Source of the DNA: Streptomyces sp. NK08204
Lineage (GTDB): Bacteria; Actinomycetota; Actinomycetes; Streptomycetales; Streptomycetaceae
Direction of reading: 5' to 3'
DNA length: 64,000 bases
Assembly: GCF_020400585.1 (NCBI RefSeq)
Contig: NZ_JAINVF010000001.1
Span: forward strand, 62,001 to 126,000
The notes under the pieces are model-generated. The model worked only from the letters and a program-made list of their open reading frames with translations. It did not search any database and had not been told where the DNA came from. Positions 42,416-51,777 of the stretch are shown here, in pieces; position 1 is the first letter of the stretch; each line of letters opens with the position of its first letter. The position numbers and the translations under genes were made by a program.

Positions 42416-42689
42416 CCCGCCAGCCTAGGCGGCTGAAAGCCCGACCGGCGAGAGCCGGACCGGAAAAAGCCCGATCGGGGCATGCTCGGCCAGGAGGGTC
42501 CGGCCGCGAGGCGCGGCAAGTTCCCCCGGTGGATCGGCGCTCTCCCTGGTCGGCAAGGGCGGCGCGGCCACGGTCAGGGCCCTGGTCGGCGCGGAGGGCG
42601 TACGGCCGCGGTCGACGGTGGCCGCGCCGGCCGCCCTGGACGGACCGGCACGCCCGACCGGGCGTGTTCCCGACCCCCATCGCCGTCGG

Positions 42690-43162
42690 CCACTGTCGAT
42701 CCGCGCACGGCGCTCGTCCTGATCGGCCTGCAGAACGGATCGTGGCGTGCCCGGGGCATCCGTACGCCGCCGTGGCCGTGGTGGGCCTCGCGGCCCGGCT
42801 CGCCGATGTCTTCCAGGCCCGCGGCCTGCCCGTGGTCGTGGTCCGTGTGTCCGTCGCGCCCGACGGGGCGGACGCGGTCCCCGGCCGGGCCGAGCACCGG
42901 GCGCGGGGGCTCGTCCTCCCGGTGGGCCGGGACGTCGTCGACGAACTCCCCGGACAGCCGGGCGACATCCGGGTCACGAGCACGACCCGAGCGCCCTGTA
43001 CGGCACCGGTCCGGACGTCCGGCTGAGCCGTCGCGGCGTCACGCCATGGCTGACAGCGACCCCACGGCGCACGCGGGCAGCGTCGAACGGGGCTTCCCCC
43101 GGGCGGGCGAGACCGGCACGACCGAGGAGATCCTTCGGCTGCCGGCCAGGACCCGCACCTGA
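42690..43162 (+). pseudogene. Frameshifted isochorismatase-family hydrolase
   Basis: Pieces of a cysteine hydrolase appear in different frames: DPRTALVLIGLQNG (normally DLQNG, with the catalytic Asp; here Gly), then GHPYAAVAVVGLAARLADVF and QARGLPVVVVRVSVAPDGAD, then ALYGTGPDVRLSRRGVT, and finally TTEEILRLPA near TGA 43162. Only the catalytic-Cys region is missing. Several frameshifts and the Asp loss show that it is dead. The 270 bases before it (42416-42689) contain no clear gene. Confidence 0.75.
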
Positions 43163-43184
43163 CCGGTCCGGCGGCCGGGCCCGG

Positions 43185-44156
43185 TCACCGCACGGTCCGC
43201 TGCTTCAGCGGCTCCCACCAGGCCCGGTTGTCGCGGTACCAGGCGACCGTCTCGGCGAGGGAGGCCCTGAAGTCGCGCAGCGGGCGGTAGCCGAGTTCGT
43301 CGCGGGCCTTGCTCCAGTCGACGCTGTAGCGCAGGTCGTGGCCCTTGCGGTCGGCGACGTGCTCGACGCGGTCCCAGCTCGCGCCGCACAGGTCGAGAAG
43401 GAGCCCGGTGAGGTCCCGGTTGCTCAGCTCGGTGCCGCCGCCGAGGTTGTAGACCTCGCCGGGGCGGCCCAGCGTGCGGACGAGTTCGACGCCCCGGCAG
43501 TGGTCCTCGACGTGCAGCCAGTCGCGGACGTTGCGCCCGTCGCCGTAGAGCGGGACGTCCAGGCCGTCGAGGAGGTTGGTGACGAAGAGCGGGATCACCT
43601 TCTCGGGGAACTGGTGCGGGCCGTAGTTGTTGGAGCAGCGGGTGACGCGGACGTCCAGACCGTGGGTGCGGTGGCAGGCCAGGGCGAGCAGGTCGGCGGA
43701 CGCCTTGGAGGCGGAGTAGGGGGAGGTGGGGGCGAGCGGGTGCGTCTCCGGCCAGGAGCCGGTCGCGATGGAGCCGTACACCTCGTCGGTGGAGACGTGC
43801 ACGAACGGGCCGACGCCGTGGCGCAGGGCGGCGTCCAGCAGGGTCTGGGTGCCCAGGACGTTGGTGCGGACGAACTCCCCCGCGGCCCCGATGGACCGGT
43901 CGACGTGCGACTCGGCGGCGAAGTGCACCACCTGGTCGGCGTCCGCCATCAGCTTGTCCACCAGGTCGGCGTCGCCTATGTCGCCGTGCACGAAGTCGAG
44001 CCGCGGATGACCGGTGGGAAGGTTGGTGAGCGTGCCGGCGTAGGTCAGCTTGTCCAGCACGGTGATGCGCGGCGCGTCGGGGGAACCTGCGGCGAGCAGC
44101 AAGCGCACGTACGCGGAGCCGATGAACCCGGCAGCACCGGTGACGAGGAGGTTCAT
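43185..44156 (-). CDS. rmlB: dTDP-glucose 4,6-dehydratase
   Basis: The 323-residue extended SDR enzyme starts at ATG 44156. The NAD site is VTGAAGFIGSAYVR; the active site has Thr123-Asp124-Glu125 (HVSTDEVYGS) and Tyr147/Lys151 (SPYSASKASADL). Substrate motifs HFAAESHVDRSI, RCSNNYGPHQFPEKVIPLFV and GDGRNVRDWLHVEDHC are diagnostic for RmlB. It converts dTDP-glucose to the 4-keto-6-deoxy sugar for rhamnose or other deoxysugars. No rmlA, rmlC or rmlD gene is adjacent, so it may be a stray copy serving envelope or natural-product glycosylation. Confidence 0.94.
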   Translation of the reverse strand: MNLLVTGAAGFIGSAYVRLLLAAGSPDAPRITVLDKLTYAGTLTNLPTGHPRLDFVHGDIGDADLVDKLMADADQVVHFAAESHVDRSIGAAGEFVRTNVLGTQTLLDAALRHGVGPFVHVSTDEVYGSIATGSWPETHPLAPTSPYSASKASADLLALACHRTHGLDVRVTRCSNNYGPHQFPEKVIPLFVTNLLDGLDVPLYGDGRNVRDWLHVEDHCRGVELVRTLGRPGEVYNLGGGTELSNRDLTGLLLDLCGASWDRVEHVADRKGHDLRYSVDWSKARDELGYRPLRDFRASLAETVAWYRDNRAWWEPLKQRTVR

Positions 44157-44308
44157 GAACGGATCTGCACCTTGCTGTGGTTCCCCGGGGGCGGGCGGCG
44201 GGCACTCGGCCGCGCCGACGACCACTGTACGACGCCCAGGTCGACCCTGGCTGTCCGCAAGGTGTCTGCGCCGCCTGCGTGCGCGTCGGTACGGTAGCGT
44301 CCCCCGAG

Positions 44309-45991
44309 ATGACCGAAACACCGGAAATGCCAGAGATCGGGGAGATCACCGCCCGGTACACGGCCCCCGCGCCGCGGCCCGGCCGGGCCCTGCTGCGCTG
44401 GGCCTTCACGACCGACCACAAGGTGATCGGCCGGCTCTACATGGTCACGGCGTTCTGTTTCTTCCTCCTCGCCGGACTGCTGGCGCTCGGGATGCGCGCG
44501 GAACTCGCCCGGCCGGGACTGCAGCTCCTGAGCGCGCACGGCTACGACCAGTTCTTCACGGTCCACGGCACGATCATGATGCTGCTGTTCGCGACGCCGA
44601 TGTTCGCCGGGTTCGCCAACGCCGTGATGCCGCTGCAGCTGGGCGCCCCCGATCTGGCCTTCCCGCGCCTGAACGCGCTGTCGTACTGGATGTACCTCTT
44701 CGGCGGCCTGATCGTGGTCTCCGGCTTTCTGGTGCCCGGCGGGGCGGCGCCGTTCGGCTGGTTCGCCTACGCGCCGCTGAACAGCGCCTACTTCTCGCCC
44801 GGCGCGGGTGGTGACCTGTGGGCGATGGGACTGGTGGTCTCGGGTGTGTCGACGACGCTGACCGCGGTGAACTTCATCGCCACGATCGTGTCCCTGCGTG
44901 CTCCGGGCATGACCATGTTCCGGATGCCGATCTTCACCTGGAACGTGCTGTTCACCTCGATCCTGATCCTGCCCGCCTTCCCGGTGCTCACCGCCGCGCT
45001 GCTGGCACTGGAGTCGGACCGGAAGTTCGGCTCCCACGTCTTCGACGCGACGAACGGCGGCGCGCTGCTGTGGCAGCACCTGTTCTGGTTCTTCGGGCAC
45101 CCGGAGGTGTACATCGTGGCGCTGCCGTTCTTCGGGATCATCTCCGAGATCATCCCCGTCTTCTCCAGGAAGCCGCTGTTCGGCTATCTGCCGATGATCG
45201 GGGCGACCATCGCGATCACCATGCTGTCGGCGGTCGTGTGGGCGCACCACATGTTCGCGACGGGCGCGGTGCTGCTGCCGTTCTTCTCCGTGATGTCGTT
45301 CCTGATCGCGGTGCCCACGGGCATCAAGTTCTTCGCGTGGATCGGCACGATGCGCTACGGATCGCTGTCGTTCGAGACGCCGATGCTGTGGTCGATGGGC
45401 TTCCTCGTGTCGTTCCTGCTGGGCGGGCTGAGCGGGGTGCTGATCGCCTCGCCCCCGCTGGACTTCCATCTGACCGACACCTACTTCATCGTGGCGCACC
45501 TGCACTACGTGCTGTTCGGCACGGTGGTGTTCGCCATGTTCGCCGGTTTCTACTTCTGGTGGCCGAAGTTCACCGGGAAGATGCTGGACGAACGGCTCGG
45601 CAAGCTGCACTTCTGGCTGCTGTTCCCGGCGTTCCAGCTGACGTTCCTGGTGCAGCACTGGCTCGGCGAGGCCGGGATGCCGCGCCGGTACGCGGACTAC
45701 CTGCCCGCCGACGGCTTCACGCTGCTCAACACCCTGTCGTCGGCGGGTGCGTTCCTGCTGGGCGTGTCCACGCTGCCGTTCCTGTACAACGTCTGGCGCA
45801 CCGCCACCAGGGGCGTGCGGGTCACCGAGGACGATCCGTGGGGCTGGGGGCGCGGCCTGGAGTGGGCCACGTCCTGCCCCCCGCCCCGCCACAACTTCGA
45901 GGCACTGCCCCGGGTGCGATCGGAGTCCCCGGCCTTCGACCTGCACCACCCGGAGGTCGTGCGCAAGGCCGAGAAGGAGGGCCGGCGGTGA
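44309..45991 (+). CDS. ctaD: Cytochrome c oxidase subunit I (accessory copy)
   Basis: The 560-residue, twelve-helix haem-copper oxidase subunit starts at ATG 44309. There is no ribosome-binding site and TAGCGT lies close upstream, so the message may be leaderless. Haem a and CuB ligands are present: [19 protein letters not shown] (His-Tyr cross-link segment with the D-channel Glu), [10 protein letters not shown] and [11 protein letters not shown]. The gene is followed with GTGA overlap by ctaF. Subunits II and III are not in the cluster, so this is a second, partial oxidase operon that must borrow partners. Confidence 0.94.
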   Translation: MTETPEMPEIGEITARYTAPAPRPGRALLRWAFTTDHKVIGRLYMVTAFCFFLLAGLLALGMRAELARPGLQLLSAHGYDQFFTVHGTIMMLLFATPMFAGFANAVMPLQLGAPDLAFPRLNALSYWMYLFGGLIVVSGFLVPGGAAPFGWFAYAPLNSAYFSPGAGGDLWAMGLVVSGVSTTLTAVNFIATIVSLRAPGMTMFRMPIFTWNVLFTSILILPAFPVLTAALLALESDRKFGSHVFDATNGGALLWQHLFWFFGHPEVYIVALPFFGIISEIIPVFSRKPLFGYLPMIGATIAITMLSAVVWAHHMFATGAVLLPFFSVMSFLIAVPTGIKFFAWIGTMRYGSLSFETPMLWSMGFLVSFLLGGLSGVLIASPPLDFHLTDTYFIVAHLHYVLFGTVVFAMFAGFYFWWPKFTGKMLDERLGKLHFWLLFPAFQLTFLVQHWLGEAGMPRRYADYLPADGFTLLNTLSSAGAFLLGVSTLPFLYNVWRTATRGVRVTEDDPWGWGRGLEWATSCPPPRHNFEALPRVRSESPAFDLHHPEVVRKAEKEGRR

Positions 45992-46371
45992 AGGCCGAGG
46001 CGATGCTGTTCGGCGGGGTGGCCCTGTTCTTCGGTGGATGCGCCGCCCTGTACGGGATGTGGGCGCAGGAGGACGCGGGCACGGTCGTGCTGGTCGTCGC
46101 CTTCGGGATGGCGGCGCTGGTCGCCTTCTTCTGCCTGATCCAGTACCGGCGCCGGGGCGCACGGGCGCAGGACCGCACGGACGCGGAAGTGGCCGACGGG
46201 GCCGGGCCGGTGGCGTTCTTCCCGGACGAGAGTCCGTGGCCGATCGTCACCGCGCTCGGTTTCGCGGTGACGGCGACCGGGGTGGTCTTCGGGCTGTGGC
46301 TGTTCCTCATCGGTCTCGGCGTGCTGGTCCGCGGGGTGTTCGGGCTGGTCTTCCAGTACGGGCGCCGGTGA
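45988..46371 (+). CDS. ctaF: Cytochrome c oxidase subunit IV (CtaF-type)
   Basis: The 127-residue protein is read from GTG 45988, overlapping the ctaD stop, with AAGGAGG six bases before. It has two N-terminal helices ([20 protein letters not shown] and [20 protein letters not shown]), a loop with [18 protein letters not shown], and a third and fourth hydrophobic segment. These match the actinobacterial subunit IV that stabilises the bc1-aa3 supercomplex. Its 3' end overlaps the 3' end of the convergent cytochrome b gene by 65 bases. Confidence 0.9.
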   Translation: MKAEAMLFGGVALFFGGCAALYGMWAQEDAGTVVLVVAFGMAALVAFFCLIQYRRRGARAQDRTDAEVADGAGPVAFFPDESPWPIVTALGFAVTATGVVFGLWLFLIGLGVLVRGVFGLVFQYGRR

Positions 46372-47800
46372 GCGGCTTGCGTGGCGCGCCGGGCCGGAAG
46401 CTGCCGACGGGCTCGTGGCCTGAGCCGTAGCCGCCGGTCACACTCTGGCGGATCTCGCCGGTGGGCACTCCCTTTTCCAGGCGCTCGCGTTCGGCCTCGG
46501 TCAGCGCCCGGCACAGCCACCGGGTCAGCAGGAAGGCGAGGAGGGGCAGGACGACGAGGGCGGCCCGCAGCACCCAGGTCAGGGCGTTGACGGAGATGCG
46601 GAAGGTCTGGGCGATGACGTCGTTGCCGCCGGCCAGCAGCAGCACGCCGTAGAAGACGACGCCGGCCACACCGAGCCCGGTGCGGACGGGACGTTCACGC
46701 GGCCGGTCGCACAGGTGCTGCTCCCGCTGCCACTCCCCCGTCAGGCGCTGTTCCACGAACGGGTAGACATACAGGGCGGCGAACAGCAGGCCGGGCAGGA
46801 CGACGGCCGGCAGCAGCACGTTCCACATGATCGTGTGCCCGGCGAGGTTCGTCTCCCACGGCGGAACGAGCCGCAGCGCGCCTTCCAGGAAGCCGACGTA
46901 CCAGTCGGGCTGGGAGCCGGTGGAGTCCTGGTCGGGGCGGTAGGGGCCGTATTTCCAGACGGGGTTGACCTGGGCGAGGCCGGAAAGGAGCGTCAGCACG
47001 CCGAAGACGATGATGGTCAGGCCGCCGGAGGAGGCGGTGAACTGCGGGAAGAACGGCTTGCCGACGGCGTTGCGGTTGGTGTGGCCGGGGCCGCGCCACT
47101 GGGTGTGCTTGAGGTGGAAGACCAGCACGAGGTGCACGCTGACGAGCGCGATCAGGACGCCGGGCAGCAGCAGGATGTGCACCGGGTAGAGCCGGGTGAT
47201 GATGTCGTGGCCGGGGTACTGGCCGCCGAAGGCGAAGAAGGCGACGTACGTGCCCACCACGGGCAGGGACAGCATGATGCCCTGCGCGATGCGCAGCCCG
47301 GTGCCGGAGAGCAGGTCGTCGGGGAGCGAGTAGCCGGCGAAGCCCTCGGCGAGCGCGAGTACGAACAGGGTCAGCCCGATGATCCAGTTCAGTTCGCGGG
47401 GCCGGCGGAAGGCGCCGGTGAAGAAGATGCGCAGCAGGTGCGTACCGATCGCGGCGGCGAAGACGAGCGCCGCCCAGTGGTGGGCCTGCCGCGCCAGGAG
47501 TCCGCCGCGCACCTCGAAGCTGATGTGCAGGGTGGAGTCGAAGGCGGCCGACATGCGCACCCCGCGCAGCGGTGCGTAGGGGCCGTCGTAGACGACCTCG
47601 TGCATCTCCGGGTTGAAGAACAGGGTCAGCCAGATGCCGGTCAGGACGAGCAGGAGGAAGCTGTACAGCGCGAGTTCGCCCAGCAGGAAGGACCAGTGGT
47701 CGGGGAAGGCCTTGCGCAGCAGGGGACCGGCCTCACCGGCGGGCAGGCGGGCGTCGAGCGCGGCGGCGAGGCGCTCGGCGCGGCGGGCGTCGCGGCTCAC
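46307..47800 (-). CDS. qcrB: Cytochrome b of a bc-type complex, stand-alone copy
   Basis: The 497-residue protein is read from GTG 47800, behind GGAGG. Haem ligands are two His pairs, in RQAHHWAALVFAAAIGTHLL and YPVHILLLPGVLIALVSVHL. The quinol-oxidation motif appears as PDWYVGF. About eight to nine helices and the actinobacterial C-terminal extension are present. The QcrA Rieske protein and QcrC cytochrome c partners are absent here, so it is an orphan paralogue. It overlaps a small upstream gene by GTGA and converges with ctaF with a 65-base overlap of coding ends. Confidence 0.92.
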   Translation of the reverse strand: MSRDARRAERLAAALDARLPAGEAGPLLRKAFPDHWSFLLGELALYSFLLLVLTGIWLTLFFNPEMHEVVYDGPYAPLRGVRMSAAFDSTLHISFEVRGGLLARQAHHWAALVFAAAIGTHLLRIFFTGAFRRPRELNWIIGLTLFVLALAEGFAGYSLPDDLLSGTGLRIAQGIMLSLPVVGTYVAFFAFGGQYPGHDIITRLYPVHILLLPGVLIALVSVHLVLVFHLKHTQWRGPGHTNRNAVGKPFFPQFTASSGGLTIIVFGVLTLLSGLAQVNPVWKYGPYRPDQDSTGSQPDWYVGFLEGALRLVPPWETNLAGHTIMWNVLLPAVVLPGLLFAALYVYPFVEQRLTGEWQREQHLCDRPRERPVRTGLGVAGVVFYGVLLLAGGNDVIAQTFRISVNALTWVLRAALVVLPLLAFLLTRWLCRALTEAERERLEKGVPTGEIRQSVTGGYGSGHEPVGSFRPGAPRKPLTGARTGRPARTPRGPARRDR

Positions 47801-48072
47801 CTTTCCTCCGGTGCGCCGGCCGCCCGTTCCACCTCGGCCTCGACCTCGGCCCGCGGCCGTCCGGTCTGCCGGGCGTACTCGCTCAACGCGGTCTGTACGT
47901 CGCGGGCCAGATCGCGCCAGGCGCGCACGGCGGTCTCGTAGGTGCCGGCCTGAGCGCCCGTCATCCCGCGCTCGGCCGGGGGACCGTACGCCTCCCGCAG
48001 ATGAAGGACCTGCGCGTGGGCCGCGGCGGCCGCGCGCTGCTTCTCGACCAGTTCATCGAAGGTGTGCGCCAC
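47797..48072 (-). CDS. Small helical protein coupled to cytochrome b (91 aa)
   Basis: The 91-residue protein is read from GTG 48072. It is acidic, Ala-rich and helical, with FDELVEKQRAAAAAHAQVLH, MTGAQAGTYETAVRAWRDLA and TALSEYARQTGRPRAEVEAE. There is no membrane helix. The stop overlaps the cytochrome b start (GTGA), which implies coupled translation and perhaps a regulatory or assembly role. I do not recognise a named family. Confidence 0.75.
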   Translation of the reverse strand: MAHTFDELVEKQRAAAAAHAQVLHLREAYGPPAERGMTGAQAGTYETAVRAWRDLARDVQTALSEYARQTGRPRAEVEAEVERAAGAPEER

Positions 48073-48172
48073 GGTGTCCGACCCTAGGCACCGCGGGCGG
48101 CCGGGCCCCACCGACCTGCCGGGCACGGCATCCACCCGTACCCGAGTGGCCGCTCCCGTACCCGAGTGCCGC

Positions 48173-50629
48173 TCAGTCCTCGGGCACGAGGTCCGCCCAT
48201 ACCAGCTTGCCGCCGCTGACCGGGACCGTGCCCCAGGCCGCCGACACCGCCTCCACCAGGAGGATGCCCCGGCCGCCGGTGGCCTCCCAGCCGATGTTGG
48301 TGGGCTTGACCGGGCTGCGCGGGGAGGCGTCCGCGACGGCGAGCCGCAGCCGGTGGTTGACCAGGCTGAGGTCGAGACGGACCGGGCCCTCGGTGTGCAC
48401 GAGCGCGTTGGTGACCAGCTCCGAGACGACGAGCAGAGCCATGTCCAGGGTGGCCGGGGGCACGCCCCAGACGCGCAGGGTGCGCCGGGTGAAGCGGCGG
48501 GCGTGTCCGACCGCCTGCGGGAGCCGCCACACCGTCCAGCTCTCGCGCAGCGGGTGTACGGTCATGCCGTCGTAGCGCACCAGCAGCAGGGCCACGTCGT
48601 CGCCGCGGTGCGCGCCGGAGAGCAGGGCGTCGGCGACCAGGTCGAGGTGGGCGGGGTCGGCGGCGGCCAGCTCGTGGGTGAGCCGGTCCAGGCCCTCGTC
48701 GATGTCGGTCTCGGGCGACTCCACCAGACCGTCGGTGGTCAGCGCGATCACCGTGCCGGGCTGGAGTCGCAGCAGGGTCATGGGGTACTCCGCCTGGCCG
48801 AGCACGCCGAGCGGCGGGCCGCCCTCGGCATGGACGATCTCCACTGCGCCGTCCGGGTGACGCAGCACCGGCGGCACATGACCGGCGCGCACACACCAGG
48901 CGGTGCCCTGCTCCATGTCGACGTCGACATAGCAGCAGGTGGCGAAGAGGTCGGTCTCCATCTCCAGCAGCAGCCGGTTGGCGTGCGCGACGACCACGTC
49001 CGGCGGGTGGCCCTCGGCGGCATAGGCGCGCAGCGCCGTGCGCATCTGGCCCATCAGCGTCGCGGCGCCCGCGTTGTGCCCCTGGACGTCACCGATGACG
49101 AGCGCCACGTGGTTCTCGGCGAGCGGGATCACGTCGTACCAGTCGCCGCCGACCTCCAGGCCCGCGGTGGTGGGCAGATAGCGGGCGATGGCGACCACGC
49201 CGGGCAGCCGGGGCAGGCGGCGCGGCAGCAGGGTGCGCTGGAGCATGCCGACGAGTTCGTGCTCGGCGTCGAAGGCGTGGGCGCGCAGCAGGGCCTGCCC
49301 GGCAAGGCCGGCACAGGCGGTGAGCAGGGCGCGTTCGTCGGGGCCGAACTCGCGCGGGCGGTCCCAGCCGATGAGGCAGGCGCCTGCCATGCGACCGCCC
49401 GCGGGCAGCGGCAGCACGGCCAGCCCCCCGGGGCCCACATCGGCGAGGGCGGGCTCCAGCGGGCTGCCGGCGGGCCAGATCCGGGAGCGGCCCTCGCGCA
49501 GGGCGGCGGCGAGGGTGGGCATGGCCCGCACCGGCGCGTCGGGCCACTCGGTGCGCCACTCGGTGCGCCACACCTCTGGCCATGCATCGGGTTCGGGCGG
49601 GTCCAGGACGGTGACGACAAGGCGGTCGTTCTCCAGCTCGGCGAGGGCCATCCGGTCGGCCCCCAGGGGCTTGCGCAGGGCGGCGACGACGGCCTGCCCG
49701 ACGTCCTTGACCGTGCCGGCGGTGGCGAGGGCGGCTGCCAGGCGCTGTACGCGGGCCACATCGGTGTCGGAGCGCAGGGTGGAGGCGTCCTGGACGGTGC
49801 CGACGAGCCGGGCCGGGCGGCCCTCGCCGGCGGGCAGCATCCGGCCGCGCAGCCGCAGCCAGGTCGGCGGGCCGGAGGGCCGCAGCACGCGGAACTCCAG
49901 CTCGCGGTCGCCGATGGACATGTGATCGGCCTCGACCACGGACATCAGGGCGGGCACGTCCTCGGGCACGGTGAGCCCGAGCAGGGTCTCCACCCGGCCG
50001 TCGAAGGCGTCCCGGCCGATGCCGAACAGCCGCAGGATCGCGTCGCCGACCTCGACCCGCCCGGTGTCCACGGCCAGGCTGAAGGCGTCGGCGGGCAGTT
50101 CGCCGGTGTCGGCGCCCCGGCCCGCCGGGGGGGCGGACCCGGCGACGGCGCGGGCGATCAGCTCCAGGCAGGCGCGGTCGTCGGTGCCGAAGCCGCCGGG
50201 GTGCTCGCTGACGGCGAGCAGACAGCCACCGCTCGGCGGGCCGAGCGGCAACGCGGCCAGGGCGAAGTCCGGGTAGGGGATGCGGCGCGCCTCGGGGCAG
50301 TCGGCCAGTTCCTCGGGGCCGAGCCAGCAGGGCCGGCCGGTGCGGTAGGCCTCGGCGGCCGGCGAGCCGCCCTTGACCGGATAGCCGTCGCGCAGGCCGT
50401 ACAGGCTGCGCGGCAGACCGGCGAACTCGGTCAGGCACAGGACGGACGGGTCGTCGCCGGGCGTGTACACCCCGGCGAACGCGGCCCCGGCGAAGACCAG
50501 TGCCTGTTCGAGGACGCGGCGCACCCGGTCGGGCTCGCCCGGGGACTCGGTGAGCGCGTCGAGGGCGGCTTCGGCACGCTCCGTCCTCGTGCGGCTGACC
50601 GCAGCGCCCTCACTGCCCACGTTCGCCAT
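48173..50629 (-). CDS. Soluble SpoIIE phosphatase with GAF, PAS, PP2C and HATPase domains
   Basis: The 818-residue protein is read from ATG 50629. No ribosome-binding site is evident and CATAAG lies nine bases upstream, so leaderless translation is possible. Order of modules: N-terminal GAF-like (VFAGAAFAGVYTPGDD), PAS (ELEFRVLRPSGPPTWLRLRG), second GAF (LVVTVLDPPEPD to LLTACAGLAGQALL), SpoIIE/PP2C (GGDWYDVIPL, IGDVQGHNAGAA, LTTDGLVESPE, GDDVALLLVR) and HATPase (LLVVSELVTNALVHTEG, TGGRGILLVEAV). It combines anti-sigma kinase-like and phosphatase activities. No membrane segment is visible, so the signal is cytoplasmic. Confidence 0.93.
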   Translation of the reverse strand: MANVGSEGAAVSRTRTERAEAALDALTESPGEPDRVRRVLEQALVFAGAAFAGVYTPGDDPSVLCLTEFAGLPRSLYGLRDGYPVKGGSPAAEAYRTGRPCWLGPEELADCPEARRIPYPDFALAALPLGPPSGGCLLAVSEHPGGFGTDDRACLELIARAVAGSAPPAGRGADTGELPADAFSLAVDTGRVEVGDAILRLFGIGRDAFDGRVETLLGLTVPEDVPALMSVVEADHMSIGDRELEFRVLRPSGPPTWLRLRGRMLPAGEGRPARLVGTVQDASTLRSDTDVARVQRLAAALATAGTVKDVGQAVVAALRKPLGADRMALAELENDRLVVTVLDPPEPDAWPEVWRTEWRTEWPDAPVRAMPTLAAALREGRSRIWPAGSPLEPALADVGPGGLAVLPLPAGGRMAGACLIGWDRPREFGPDERALLTACAGLAGQALLRAHAFDAEHELVGMLQRTLLPRRLPRLPGVVAIARYLPTTAGLEVGGDWYDVIPLAENHVALVIGDVQGHNAGAATLMGQMRTALRAYAAEGHPPDVVVAHANRLLLEMETDLFATCCYVDVDMEQGTAWCVRAGHVPPVLRHPDGAVEIVHAEGGPPLGVLGQAEYPMTLLRLQPGTVIALTTDGLVESPETDIDEGLDRLTHELAAADPAHLDLVADALLSGAHRGDDVALLLVRYDGMTVHPLRESWTVWRLPQAVGHARRFTRRTLRVWGVPPATLDMALLVVSELVTNALVHTEGPVRLDLSLVNHRLRLAVADASPRSPVKPTNIGWEATGGRGILLVEAVSAAWGTVPVSGGKLVWADLVPED

Positions 50630-51392
50630 TACAGCGCTTATGGGCCGCCCGTGCAGCCTCTGTGGCCACGCGCCGCGCCGCAGGCTCCGCGCTCCGCGGT
50701 CCCCCCAGAAACGAGCCGGGCACCTCCTCACGCAGGGCGACCGGCCGCTTTCCGCCCACCGGAGGATCCCTCGCCTTCATCCGTCAGGGATGCGCGCGGG
50801 ACGGCGCGGGACGGCGCGGGACGGCGCGGCCCGGTCAGCGTGTGAGGCGGCCCGGCAGCCGGCCGAGCGGGCCGCGGTGCACGGCAAGGAGCTCACCCGC
50901 CGGTCCCGCACCGGGGAGAGCGTCCGAAAGGGCGAGCGGTCGCGCGAGCTCGCGGCCAGCCCCGGGCAGGTGGCCCGGGCCGCCGAAGCACAGCGGGAAG
51001 ACCGCCGGCATGCCGGACGCGAGGCCACCGTCCGCACCGACCGGTGCGCCGGCTGCGGCGCATCCGGGCGTCCCTTCCGACCGGGACCGCTCGCCGCACC
51101 GCCCTCGACCGTTCGGGACGTGGTCGCGGACTCAGGCGGAGGCGTTCGTGACCGCTGTCCTGCTCGACGTCGGCTGACATCCCGCCTTACCGCATGTCGG
51201 CCTCGCCGCACCAGGGGTGTCTGTCCCGGCCGATACCCTACGCATCGGTCCGTGGCCCCGACGCGGCGCACGCCGCGCTCGGACAGCCCTCGAAACGACT
51301 GGTGGCGGCCCCTCGGGTGCCGCCACTCATTCGTTGAGGATGTTCATCTTCTGTTGTGTCCTCGCAGGTAGGAGGCCGATTTCTGATCGGGG
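50630..51392. other. Long gap without a convincing gene
   Basis: Three tandem copies of a 10-bp GCGCGGGACG unit lie at about 50794-50827. Bases 50843-51060 on the plus strand show coding-like third-position bias in one frame, with a CxxC pair (DRCAGCGASG), but no start with a ribosome-binding site and no recognisable family. It may be a decayed gene. Nothing else is visible. Confidence 0.4.
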
Positions 51393-51418
51393 CCCTCCGG
51401 GGCACCACCCCCGGAGGG
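51393..51418. terminator. Strong hairpin
   Basis: Perfect 10-bp arms CCCTCCGGGG / CCCCGGAGGG enclose the hexaloop CACCAC. It may end transcription from the left or be part of the regulatory region upstream of the small membrane protein gene. Confidence 0.6.
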
Positions 51419-51777
51419 ACCCCGACAAGCTGACGCTGGACCCGCCAAGGCACAACTTCAGCTCCGTTGAATGTAACGGCCCTCCCCCGAGATCCATTCC
51501 CTAAACTTCGGGAGTGTCGAATGTTACCCGGCGGTAATTCCCGTTCTTTACGGGATTCGAATCTCGCGACCGCGCCGCGGATCGAGCCACCGAATCCCTG
51601 CCCCGAGGGTGACGTTTCCGTGACGCGGGGACCGTGTTATATCCTGCTCGATCAATGGGGATCCCTCTTTTAGCCGACCTCACCAGTCGGCCTGGGACCC
51701 CCCTTATGCAGAACTTACATAGCTGGACCCGCCGCACCAACCTGTCAAGACAGGCATAACTTCAAAGGACAGCAGGA
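51419..51777 (+). promoter_or_regulatory. AT-richer promoter and leader of the small protein/Crp operon
   Basis: The composition drops clearly in GC. TTTCCG followed after 16 bases by TTATAT (about 51636-51641) is a possible promoter, leaving a leader of about 130 bases. The leader contains a GCCGAC-N7-GTCGGC hairpin (51673-51691) and the CCTGTC-AA-GACAGG dyad (51741-51754), 23 bases before the ATG. Confidence 0.5.
51741..51754. promoter_or_regulatory. CCTGTC-AA-GACAGG dyad
   Basis: A perfect 14-bp inverted repeat lies 23 bases before the small membrane protein start. Crp/Fnr-type regulators bind dyads, and the operon encodes one, so autoregulation is possible. Confidence 0.45.

Noticed and set aside
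42482..42689. Possible gene before the isochorismatase relic
   Set aside because: No frame shows a recognisable domain or ribosome-binding site; likely eroded sequence.
50463..51371. Plus-strand frame overlapping the start of the third SpoIIE gene and the following gap
   Set aside because: First half is antisense shadow; the second half has some coding bias but no start, family or conserved motif, so it is described only as a gap.
51550..51580. T-arm-like GATTCGAATC string suggesting a tRNA
   Set aside because: The flanking bases do not pair into a T-stem and no acceptor or anticodon arms can be drawn around it.
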